Assembly: GCF_021730395.1 (NCBI RefSeq)
Contig: NC_069371.1
Span: 75,670,001-75,734,000 of the forward strand
Direction: 5' to 3'
From: Mercenaria mercenaria
Lineage: Eukaryota; Mollusca; Bivalvia; Venerida; Veneridae
Length of the DNA: 64,000 bases
This document shows, in pieces, positions 36,223-45,999 of this stretch; within the stretch, counting starts at the first letter, position 1; each line of letters opens with the position of its first letter. The notes beneath the pieces are model-generated. The model saw nothing but the letters and a program-made list of their open reading frames with translations. It was not told the DNA's origin and did not search any database. The position numbers were made by a program, and so were the translations under genes.

Positions 36223-36769
36223 TGTTAGATTTTTTTCAGATTATTGTTTGACACAAAAGATAACTTTGCCAAACAAACCTTGTATTTATCTTCTGACTAG
36301 AATATTTTGTTGACATTTCTTATCTTTAATAGTAAAACGATTCTATCTAAAATTATGAAATATCTCTACCACATATTTGAAAGTTGAAAAATTGTATTTC
36401 TAAAATTTCAGTCAAAATTAAAAAAATCGATACTGTTTCGTTTTCGAATAAATGAAACAAAAATATTAATGACCACAATTTCTTTATGCACTATCAAGTA
36501 ACGAGACATTCTAAAACGCCCAGTTTTAATTCAATGTGCGGATGATGAAACGAGATTTGCAATGCAGGACACTTAATTCATGGCACTATGATTTTAATTC
36601 AACATAATTCTGGATAATTTTGCAAATGATTTTTGTTTGGTGAGGGTTTTCAGTGGGATACGCCCTATTTGGTTCTGTTACCGAATGTGTAATTCTGCAG
36701 TTACATGTCACAGAAGTTATTCTTTGTTAGTCTTCCCTCCATTTACTACATTTACTACTTTGTGCCATA

Positions 36770-37058
36770 AGCCCGCCCGCTTAGCTCAGTATGTAGAGCA
36801 TTGGTCTACGGGATCTCGGGGTCGTGAGTTCGATCCTCGGGCGGGGCGTATGTTCTCCGTGACTATTTTATAAACGACATTGTGTCTGAAATCACTAGTC
36901 CTCCACCTCTGATTCACTAGGGGAAGTTGGCAGTTTCTTGCGGAGAATAGGTTTGTACTGGTACAGAATCCAGGAACACTGGTTAGGTTAACTGCCCGCC
37001 GTTACATAACTGAAATACTGTTGAAAAACGGCGTTAAACCCAAAACAAAACAAACAAA
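36770..37058 (+). mobile_element. tRNA-derived SINE
   Basis: The head is a tRNA-like sequence with A-box TAGCTCAGTATGTAGAGC and B-box GAGTTCGATCC, but with altered pairing. A non-tRNA body follows, and the tail is GGCGTTAAACCC plus CAAAA/CAAAC repeats. It is flanked by a 12-bp target duplication with one mismatch, CTTTGTGCCATA (36758-36769) and CTTTGTGTCATA (37059-37070). The GGCGTTAAACCC tail is common in molluscan SINEs. Confidence 0.85.
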
Positions 37059-37480
37059 CTTTGTGTCATATAGACTAACTTAGTTAAGGAGTTAGTTGCG
37101 TTGAAGAGGTAACCGCAAAGAATGAATACAGTGGGAAAGGAAATTTTATCACTTATCCAAATGTGAACATTAAAAAGACTTTATCCGATGCAAATGTTTT
37201 CATGGAAATTAGAGAATTTTTTCGTAACAACGTACAAATTAAACTGATTTTGGTTCATTTTGTAACAGAGAAATCTTTAAAAAATTATGAAAAAGGTTTT
37301 TTCTTGTCATTTGATAAAACAAAAAAATATATAATTCATATATGAGAAGAATGTCGTGAAATGACAGAAAGTTTAGTTTATTCTGAAAATGCATTTATCG
37401 GTTATGGCCAATCTTTACATTTACGTTTGGCGGCAAAATAATTACGTTTACGTAATTTCACAGAACGCAAAACATATCAA

Positions 37481-37570
37481 TTAAAGTGGAATTATACGCA
37501 TTTTTCAAGTAAAAATCCAGCTGAAATAGATGTGTGTGTAAAAAGGGTGGAGGAAATTATAGCTTTTTAA
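37481..37570 (-). mobile_element. TTAA-element family 2, end fragment
   Basis: TTAA followed by AGTGGAATTATACGCATTTT and about 60 more bases of the same end as at 48105. The rest of the element is missing. Confidence 0.5.
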
Positions 37571-37767
37571 AACAACATGACATTTTTGAGTAAACTAACT
37601 ATCAAATATCATGTGCCTTAAATAAATTGAATAAAAGTTCTTTCTAAGAACTGATGAGTATTATCAGAAAACTCAGAAATATCATTCTGTGTCTGGTTCA
37701 TCTTCTAAAAAGTTAATAGAATATTCTTTGTTATTCTTGTATTCTGCGATATTGCTGTCATTTAAAA

Positions 37768-39000
37768 TGTGGTATGTAACGGAGCTTTGAAACTGTTGTG
37801 TTTTGAAAGAGGTCTGAGACTGCTGGTATAAAACGGAGGTCTGATACTGCTGGTATGTAACGGAGGTCTGTGACTGCCGGTATGTAAGGGAGGTCTGTGA
37901 CTGCTGGTATGTAACGGAGGTCTGTGACTGCTGGTATGTAACGGAGGTCTGTGACTGCTGGTATGTAACGGAGGTCTGTGATTGCTGGTACGAAACGGAG
38001 GTCTGTGACTGCTGGTGTGTAGCGCAGGTCTGAGACTGCTAGTATGAAACGGAGGTCTGTGACTGCTGGTATGTAGCGCAGGTCTGTGACTGCTGGTATG
38101 TAGCGCAGGTCTGTGACTGCTGGTATGTAGCGCAGGTCTGTGACTGCTGGTATGAAACGGAGCTCTGAGACTGCTGGTATAACGGAGGTATGTGACTGCT
38201 GGTACGTAACGGAGGTCTGTGACTGCTGGTATGAAGCGGAGGTCTGTGACTGCTTGTATGTAGCGCAGGTCTGTGACTGGTGCAATGTGACAGAGGTCTG
38301 AGACTAGTGGTATGTAACGGAGGTATGTGACTGACTGGTGGAATGTGACGGAGGTCTGAGACTAGTGGTATGTAACGGAGGTAGGTCTGAAACTGTTGGT
38401 ATGTAATGAAGGTCTGAGCCTGCTAGTATATAACGGAGGTCTTGGACTGCTGCTATGTAACTGAGATCTGAGAATTAAAGTTTAAAACAGAGGTCAGGGT
38501 CTGCAATGATTGTTGAGATTTCCGGCATATACTCCAATTATCTTTTCTTCAAAGTATACAAAAGAATAAAACAGAGTTCTACATCCGCAGGTATGTAACG
38601 GAGGTCAATGATTTCAAGTATATAATTGTGATGGGCGGCTGCAAGTACGTAACGGAGGTCAGTGATTTCAGATATATAACTGAGATCTGAATCTGCTGGT
38701 ATGTAACGGGAGTCTGAGGTCTTAAGTATAAAAAGGTGTTTAATGGAGGTACTTAATTTCAAGTATATAATTGAGGTGGATGGCTGCAGGTATGTAACGG
38801 AGATCAGTGATTTCAGATATATAATTGAGGTCTGCTGTAAGTAACGGGGATCAGTGTTTTCCAAGATATTATTGAGAACTGAGTTTGCAGGTATGTTACA
38901 GAGGTCTGAGGTTCGTATAAAAACAAAAATCTGCAGGAATGTAAGGAAGAGATAGTATCAGGTATATGGTAGAGGTATGAGATTTAAGGAATATAATGAC
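37768..39000. repeat. 27-bp minisatellite array, unit 5
   Basis: About 26 units to about 38480, mainly the ACGGAGGTCTGTGACTGC type, which differs from arrays 1-4 and matches the array at 58302. A diverged zone with GTCAGTGATTTCA and ATATATAA variants runs to about 39000. It lies 3' of CDC25 copy 5. Confidence 0.9.
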
Positions 39001-39131
39001 TTTATAGGCAGTACTATCATATCTATTTCTTCTTCCCAGTATTACACACACACACACAAAACGAATGAAGAAGTGTCTTTTTGACACAAAACGAGGAGAG
39101 AGAAATAAGCTGTTTTAGTTTCACATTTCCG

Positions 39132-39137
39132 TTTATT
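39132..39137 (-). terminator. Poly(A) signal of copy 5 (AATAAA)
   Basis: AATAAA on the minus strand about 100 nt after the TAA of copy 5. Confidence 0.5.
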
Positions 39138-39237
39138 TTGTCCGTATATGTTTGATTTAAATAAATCGTAACAAATCTTGTAACAGTATATAGTTTAACA
39201 AATAACAATAGCACTATACAAAACATGAAAGAAGTCT

Positions 39238-42200
39238 TTAGAAACTAAGATGGCGATTAAGTCGACTGCGTTGACGTTTACTGGTCTTCTGTTTCTCTCC
39301 TTCCGTCCATGATTTTGACTTAACCCGGAAGTGACGTAAATCAGCCGCGTGGTCTTCGTGCAACATTGGTTTGTAGCTTGCTGGTTCGCAATGTTCCTGG
39401 AAAAATAAGAAAACGCTGTATTAAAATATGAATATTACTACATTGTTTTGTAATAATCTAAAGAGCTTTGTACATTATGTATTCATTTGGCAAGGGATCA
39501 ACGATAAAATACTTCGTCATTAGGGATCAAATCTCGAATATATCCTACCTTCTCACTGTAAAATTAACTTTCAACGATCCAACAGGCCTATAAACTCAAA
39601 TTTAATTTTACGGAAATACACATTCAAGCAAATACCAACCTTTTTTGTTGTGAAGAACGCTTTGTAGCCGCCGTCCAGTAGATAGACTTCCGGAAAGTTG
39701 AGTCTGGGATAGTGTTCCTTGTTCAGTTCACGGTCCTGACTTCTCAAAAATCGATACCTGTAAAATGTAAAAATCAAAATATTAGGACATGACTTTTCTA
39801 CATACTGGTCAACATCTCTGCAACCTACATAAATATAGACGTCGGGCATGAGTCAAAATATTTAACGATTCAATTCAGCTGAAGACACTTTTTATCGAAA
39901 ATGTTAATTCAGTTTAAAAATTCCATTGTCGTGGATATGTTTTAACGAAGACTGAGAAGAAACTAAGCGATACTTACATTTTAGGACCCCTTTCCGACGA
40001 GAATTCACAATGAAAAACGAGAATGTGTGGTTTCTCGAACGTTTCTCGTGACTGAAGAAGACTGTTGACGTCATCTTTTGTGTACATGTTGACGGCACCT
40101 TGGATATGACCTCCATCAAATTCGTAAGGATAACGACAATCTACTATCGTGACTTCTCCTATCTGGTCCTTGTACTTCCCGTCCAACACATCTGACATCG
40201 TTCCGTGTGTGATGGACTTGAGGTCACCATGTTTTCCAGGAATTGTGGGTAAAGTGTAGTCACGTGATCCATCAGCTACTAAATCACGTGACTGCAGACG
40301 TTCCACGGCTTTGATGACATTCTGTAAAGAAAACAACGTTTATTTTCATTTCTAATATATAAAAGTCTGAGTTGTTATGTAGACATGATATTGACGAAAT
40401 TATTTCTGTACAAAAAATCGCTCATATAGACTAAACAAATAATAAACACAATTTTATAGTAGAAGATCTCTGCACAGTCTGGACAATATCGTTGTAAATC
40501 AATCTCTCATGAGCAACAGCCTCTGTACATTAAACAAAACACAGTCTAAACGCCGGTACTTCAAATCAAATCAAACTTAATTCAAATGTTGAGTTGCCCT
40601 GGTTCGTGCATTATGTAAGTCGAGACTGTTCAAATGCTCATACATTTTGTATTATTGTTCACTTTCCAACTTCATATAAGTTAAAAAATGGAATACACAT
40701 ACTTGGGTGGTCAAGGCTGCAAGATCATTTTCGACTTGACGGAGCTTCTTCGTACACGGAGAGTCGTCTGTAAGATCATCATCGGCTAGGCGCTTGACGG
40801 AGAACAAGCTTCTCCGCGCTTCTGTTTTGGCTGGAACCTTCGATCGTGAAACGATCTCAATCTGAAAATAAAAGGAAGTCATTTTATGTTAATTGAACTA
40901 ATTTATACTTGTGCATGATGCTCCTTCATTTATTCATTTTCGAACCATGAATTTCAATACTGAAACTATCTTATTGTTATTGAGTTCGAATCTTGCAAAC
41001 TTGGTGTGCATACATTAATTCTTATGTATTCTATGTTTAATTAAGTTGAGTTAGTAAAATCAGGAAATATTTATTTGAAAAAGAAAATACAAAGACAAAA
41101 ATATATTTTCAACAATTTTTAGAATATGATAAACATAACTTACAGAGCAAGGTGTATCACCGATAAATCCGGAATGTACAGAGTCATCTCCCTTGTTATC
41201 TGGTGTGATAATTGACTGTATCTCAGCATCAGTTGTCTCCCTGTATACTGGAGAATCAGTAAGGTCACCGAATAATCTTTGTCTGAAAGAAAAAAAAGCA
41301 ATATATCAAATTAATTTTAAGATGAATAGTAAAGATAATAAACTTCTTAAGTTTTCTCCCTTTACACAGAATAATATCTGAACGGGAATGAAAAAAAGAA
41401 AAGAGAGAGAGAGAAAAAAATAAAAGAAACTATTTACTACAAGTTTGTTAATATTGTGTTATGTCAAATATTTTCTGTGTATGCAGTATATCTGTATTTA
41501 TCACATTGCTTATCTCTGGGTAACCAGTGACCGCCAGGAAAGTCTGGATGACAACCAAGAAAGAATGGTGACGCTGGAGAGACAGATGACATCTAGGAAA
41601 GACTAGAATCGGGGTATAGTGGGTCGGCACCCCGCTATGCTGTTCCCGTGAGGGAACACATACACACAAGCTACGACAAACCAGAAAGATCAACACCCCC
41701 AAGGCCTTCCGAGAGGGGGGGGGGGGGAGGATGATAGGCCTAATCGGACAGATTTAGCGGTAACGACACGGTACGAACAATCGACTATGAGAAAGAGTGA
41801 ACATGACACATCGGTGGTGTGTCCTTGCGGAAAGGTATGCAAGAACCAGCGAGGGATGAAGATCCATCAATCACGGAGTGGCTGTCAGTCTCGGGGAGGA
41901 CAGATGCAACGCTCAGGGCAACCTGGTCAGACGGGGGAGACAACTAGTCGGGGTTCCAACCACAGTGCTAGCAGTGTCCCAGCACCTGTACTTTCATTGA
42001 CTGAAGGCAGTTCTTTGGGAGGTGAATCATCATTGCTTGATGACCTTTCGAGTCCATCGCTTGAGGACCTGACAACAGCACTGACTGAGGAAGAGGAAGA
42101 CACCCCATTAGAAGGCTCGCCTATATTTGGGTCTGCACAACTGGAAGACTCCCCTATTTTTAGCCCTATAAACAGGCACAGAGAGTTGCAAGGCCAAGAA

Positions 42201-45200
42201 AGCCCAGGAAGTTCATTTTCCTTTCCCCAGTCATGGGCTAGTCAACCTGTCCGCGAAGACACAAAACTGAGCCAGAAGCAACAACATCCTGCTAGTACAG
42301 AGAGAAGACAAAAGATTGCTTGGCCCAAGATGAATGACAGTAGATGGGCGACCTATGATAACGACTTAGATGTTATCCTGCAAACAGCACTTTCAGGCAG
42401 CGTAGAAAGAAAACTCCAAGCCTTACCTTCAATTGCCTATGCTGTTGGTAAAGAAAGATTTGGAATAGAAAAACCAACATCCGTTGCAAAGTCCAGACCC
42501 AGACAGAATAGACGAGTTGTTGAAATCAAGAAGCTGAGAGCTGAACTACGAGCTTTACGCAAACGATTCGTGCAGTCAGAGGTGTCTGAGAGGGAAGGCT
42601 TGTCAAAACTACGTGGAGAGATTAGAGAAAGATTGAAGACACTGACAGCAGCAGAAAGAATAAAAAAGAAGAGAAGAAACAGAGCTAAGAAGAGAGCAAA
42701 ATTCATCTCCAACCCATACAAGTTCTCTAGGGAACTTTTGGGAGAAGAGAAATCCGGCTCACTAGAGTCCAGCCAGGAAGAGGTAGAACACTTCCTCACA
42801 GAAACCCACTCCGATCCTCAACGAGATCAGCCACTTGGGGACTGTGACAACATACTTCCTGAAAAAGAACCACTTCTACCTCTCGACATGAAAGAACCAT
42901 CGTTTGCCGAGATAAGAGACATTGTAATGAAGGCACGCTCTTGTTCTGCTCCTGGTCCAAGTGGCATCCCTTATAAGGTGTACAAGAAATGCCCCAAACT
43001 TCTGAAACGGCTATCTGTTCTCCTTCGAGTTATTTGGAAGAAAGGAAAAGTGCCTGAGTGTTGGAAACAAGCCGAAGGTTGCTTCATCCCAAAAGAGAAG
43101 AACTCCAAGACAATCAAGCAGTTCAGAACCATCTCCCTCTTAAGTGTAGAAGGAAAGATCTTCTTTTCTGTTTTGGCTAGAAGACTGACAACATACATAA
43201 CTACCAACAAGTATGTCGACATCTCAGTGCAGAAAGGCGGAATCCCTGGTCTATCAGGATGCGTAGAACATACAAGCGCACTAACGCAACTCCTGCATGA
43301 AGCAAGAATCAATCATAGAGATTTGACTGTGGTGTGGCTTGACTTAGCAAACGCATATGGTTCAATACCCCATGAGCTGATCAAGAAGTCATTAGAACAC
43401 TACCATATTCCTGACCATGCAAGAAGCCTCATCATGAACTACTTTGACAACATTCATCTGAGGTTCTCATGTAGTAGGTTCACCACTAACTGGTTGCAAC
43501 TACAGAAGGGAATTGTCACAGGCTGTACGATCTCCGTCATACTATTTGTAATGGGTATGAATATGATCCTCAAGGCAGCTGAAAGGGAGACAAGAGGACC
43601 CAAGACAAGTAGTGGCATCAGGCTTCCATCAAATCGAGGCTTCATGGATGACATGACCGTGACAACAGAGAGCCACATTCAGACCAGATGGATCCTTAAG
43701 GCACTTGACAAGACAATAACATGGGCTAGAATGCAATTCAAGCCAGCAAAGTCGAGATGTCTGATCGTAAAGAAGGGAAAAGTGATGGACAAGTTTAAAT
43801 TGTTTATACAGGATGAAGAAATCCCAGCACTTGCCAATAATCCAATAAAGTGCTTAGGGAAGTGGTTTGATTCCTCCATGACAGACAAAGACAGTAAAAA
43901 CAGACTCCACCAGCAGGTTCATGATGGCTTACGTAGAATTGACAAGTGTGAGCTTCAAGGAAAGTTCAAGGCGTGGATATACCAGCACAGTTTCCTGCCA
44001 AGACTTGTCTGGCCATTGATGGTGTACGAGTTACCACTTACTACTGTTGAGAAATTGGAACAAGCCATCAGCAAACATCTGAGAAGATGGTTGGGACTAC
44101 CCCCTTCCTTCACAAGTATTGGTTTATACGGACACTCGAACAAACTCCAGTTACCAATTAACTCCCTTGTAGAAGAGTTTAAGGTCGCAAAAGCTCGTCT
44201 ATTGCTCACACTGCGAGACTCCAAAGATAACAAGATCAGTGGTGCAGGCATAGACATCCGAACTGGTAGAAAGTGGTCAGTAAGCCATGAAGTTGAAAGG
44301 GCTGAAAGTAGTCTCAAACACCAAGACATTGTTGGCTCTACGAACAGAGGAAGAGAAGGTCTAGGTACAAGAAGCCATCAAAGTTGGGCGGACGCTAACC
44401 TTCAAGAGAGAAGATCTATGGTACAGTCAGAGATTAGACGGTCTGAGGAGCAAGAAAGGTCAGCAAAGGCAGTTCAGTTTGGTAGTCAAGGCAACTGGAC
44501 AAAATGGACAGTACCAGAGAGGAAACTCACTTGGAACGAGTTGTGGACTTACGAACCACTCCAGCTAAGCTTTCTCCTACGTTCAGTATATGACATGCTC
44601 CCAACGCCAACAAATTTGTACCAGTGGAAGATGACAGAAGACCAAACCTGTCCACTTTGTGAGAAGAAAGGGTCGTTGCGCCATATTCTATCAGGCTGCC
44701 CTACCGCTTTGTCTCAGGGGCGGTACAGATGGCGGCATGACAAGGTCCTCGGCGAATTGGCACATGTCCTTGAAAAGGAAAGAAGGAAAGTTAAACCTCT
44801 GATTCCAAAAAGCCATTTAATCAACTTTGTTAGAGAAGGAGAGAAGAAACCTGTGTCCACAGTAGAGAGAGGTATCTTGCAGAACTCTAAAAGCTGGGAC
44901 CTGCGGGCAGATCTAGGAAAGAAGTTACAATTTCCTGAAGAAATCGCCCACACAACTCTCAGACCTGACATCGTTATTTGGTCCAGAAATCCAAAGACAG
45001 TAATTATGGTGGAGTTAACAGTGCCTTGGGAAGAGAGAGTTGAAGAGTCGAATGAGTTAAAGAGGGAAAAGTACGAAGAGCTAGCCAACACATGCAGAGG
45101 GAACGGTTGGAAAACATGGGTCTTCCCTGTAGAAGTAGGATGCCGCGGCTTCCCATCCAGTTCAGTGTGGAGAATGCTTGGGGCATTGGGCATCAAAGGA

Positions 45201-45579
45201 GCAACAAGAAAGACATCAGTCCATGTCCTCAGCAAAGCTGCTGAGAGAGCCTCATGTTGGCTTTGGCTACAGCGTAGCAATACATGCTGGAAGCCAACAC
45301 AGACCGGGTAGGGGTTGATCGCCCTACCTGCCCCACCATCAAGAGGGTGTTCCGAGTTAAGGGGCGAAACACCTGTTGACGGATGGAACTCGGCTGATGA
45401 CGTCTGTGTATGCAGTATATCTGTATTTATCACATTCTACTGACTGTATGAAATAAGCAAAACGAAATTGATATTACTGAAATATGCTGCATTTGTATTC
45501 TAGATATATATGAAACTAACACAATAAAATATTTTATTCAAAGTGCTCGAACAAAAAGAGTTATTTACCTGATAGACAT
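39238..45579 (-). CDS. CDC25: CDC25-like phosphatase copy 5 (LINE in intron 1)
   Basis: Intact coding exons: 45579-45569, 41282-41144, 40861-40703, 40321-39978, 39757-39640, 39396-39238 (TAA). The protein is about 309 residues with HCX5R Cys about 208 and DCRYPYEFDGG. The C-terminal exon begins EHCEPASYKPM and ends RLNRHLSF. The exon 3 donor is CAA|GTATGT, unlike CAG|GTAC in copies 1-4. Intron 1 is about 4.3 kb because a full-length LINE sits in it in the opposite orientation; in copy 6 the same intron is about 320 bp. Splicing over the LINE is plausible but unproven. Copy 5 and copy 6 are nearly identical in exons, introns and upstream spacer. Confidence 0.88.
41474..45436 (+). mobile_element. 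Full-length RLE-type non-LTR retrotransposon
   Basis: A 3,963-bp insertion bounded by identical 34-bp direct repeats (41474-41507 and 45403-45436). It has a short 5' leader with a 12-G run, one large open frame (41787-45311), and a structured 3' untranslated part of about 90 bp with no poly(A). The 34-bp repeats are not in the matching intron of copies 6 or 7, so they came with the element; only a TTCT-like 4-bp overlap could be a target duplication. The intact frame and uneroded ends argue for recent insertion. It lies antisense in intron 1 of CDC25 copy 5. Confidence 0.88.
41787..45311 (+). CDS. LINE ORF: zinc finger, reverse transcriptase, RLE endonuclease
   Basis: A 1174-residue single ORF. 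An N-terminal zinc finger (C12, C14, H27, C33) suggests DNA target binding. A basic, coiled stretch lies around 230-310. The reverse transcriptase domain spans about 370-700, with the first catalytic Asp in VVWLDLANAYGSIP (about 519) and the FMDD box at 619-622. A CCHC motif (C955, C958, H966, C971) precedes a PD-(D/E)XK restriction-like endonuclease: RPDIV (D1061), VELTVPW (E1076) and a KREKYEE segment. This order is that of R2, NeSL and HERO-type LINEs, which reverse-transcribe their RNA at a nicked target. R2/HERO affinity is my best guess; the clade needs a tree. No stop or frameshift is seen. Confidence 0.92.
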   Translation: MRKSEHDTSVVCPCGKVCKNQRGMKIHQSRSGCQSRGGQMQRSGQPGQTGETTSRGSNHSASSVPAPVLSLTEGSSLGGESSLLDDLSSPSLEDLTTALTEEEEDTPLEGSPIFGSAQLEDSPIFSPINRHRELQGQESPGSSFSFPQSWASQPVREDTKLSQKQQHPASTERRQKIAWPKMNDSRWATYDNDLDVILQTALSGSVERKLQALPSIAYAVGKERFGIEKPTSVAKSRPRQNRRVVEIKKLRAELRALRKRFVQSEVSEREGLSKLRGEIRERLKTLTAAERIKKKRRNRAKKRAKFISNPYKFSRELLGEEKSGSLESSQEEVEHFLTETHSDPQRDQPLGDCDNILPEKEPLLPLDMKEPSFAEIRDIVMKARSCSAPGPSGIPYKVYKKCPKLLKRLSVLLRVIWKKGKVPECWKQAEGCFIPKEKNSKTIKQFRTISLLSVEGKIFFSVLARRLTTYITTNKYVDISVQKGGIPGLSGCVEHTSALTQLLHEARINHRDLTVVWLDLANAYGSIPHELIKKSLEHYHIPDHARSLIMNYFDNIHLRFSCSRFTTNWLQLQKGIVTGCTISVILFVMGMNMILKAAERETRGPKTSSGIRLPSNRGFMDDMTVTTESHIQTRWILKALDKTITWARMQFKPAKSRCLIVKKGKVMDKFKLFIQDEEIPALANNPIKCLGKWFDSSMTDKDSKNRLHQQVHDGLRRIDKCELQGKFKAWIYQHSFLPRLVWPLMVYELPLTTVEKLEQAISKHLRRWLGLPPSFTSIGLYGHSNKLQLPINSLVEEFKVAKARLLLTLRDSKDNKISGAGIDIRTGRKWSVSHEVERAESSLKHQDIVGSTNRGREGLGTRSHQSWADANLQERRSMVQSEIRRSEEQERSAKAVQFGSQGNWTKWTVPERKLTWNELWTYEPLQLSFLLRSVYDMLPTPTNLYQWKMTEDQTCPLCEKKGSLRHILSGCPTALSQGRYRWRHDKVLGELAHVLEKERRKVKPLIPKSHLINFVREGEKKPVSTVERGILQNSKSWDLRADLGKKLQFPEEIAHTTLRPDIVIWSRNPKTVIMVELTVPWEERVEESNELKREKYEELANTCRGNGWKTWVFPVEVGCRGFPSSSVWRMLGALGIKGATRKTSVHVLSKAAERASCWLWLQRSNTCWKPTQTG

Positions 45580-45822
45580 GGTCCACTGTTTTTAAATTTG
45601 CACAAATACTATAATATTACACTTTGTTATTGCTATGAAGTACCGTCAGTGTATAAAGTTTATGTTCTTTTTCCCGAACTTATATATTTTTTTTTTGCTG
45701 TCAGGATATACAAATTATCGAGCTGTTAATTAAGTTCCTTTGCTTTGAGAAAAAGTTGACAGACGAGTAAAGTGAAATAAAATGTTCTGAAATATTCACT
45801 CAATGACCATTATTATAACACA

Positions 45823-45998
45823 TTCAAATTGGGACAGCTTTTGATTAGCCAATAAAATTGTTAGGTGCAAACTGCGCTTGTGCGTTACGGAGGTTACACA
45901 ATTGGTTGTCAGTCACGGAGAGTGATTTCTGTAACATCCGAGATTCTGTCAGATAACAAAACAGTAAATGTTTGATACTTTTGATCACTTGTGATCAA
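45823..45998 (-). promoter_or_regulatory. Upstream block of CDC25 copy 5
   Basis: A TTTGAA hexamer (45823-45828), an inverted CCAAT (45849-45853, 270 bp from the ATG), and the palindrome TTGATCAC-TT-GTGATCAA (45981-45998, 402 bp from the ATG). Confidence 0.45.
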
Positions 45999-45999
45999 T

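Larger units (their letters stand above)
36225..37767. other. Intergenic spacer of unit 4
   Basis: No protein gene. It contains a tRNA-derived SINE (36770-37058) and an 80-bp left-end fragment of TTAA-element family 2 (about 37481-37570). A short block at about 37570-37690 is shared with the end of spacer 5 (49935-50045). The frames at 36637 and 37163 are not supported. Confidence 0.65.

Noticed and set aside
36770-36850. Functional tRNA gene
   Set aside because: tRNA-like head is followed by a SINE body and tail and flanked by a target duplication; stems are imperfect.
44714-45433. 239-residue minus-strand frame and other frames opposite the LINE ORF
   Set aside because: Antisense shadows of the LINE coding sequence.
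41474-45436. LTR element, because of identical terminal direct repeats
   Set aside because: The repeats are only 34 bp. The ORF has a LINE-type reverse transcriptase and a restriction-like endonuclease, with no integrase, protease or RNase H.
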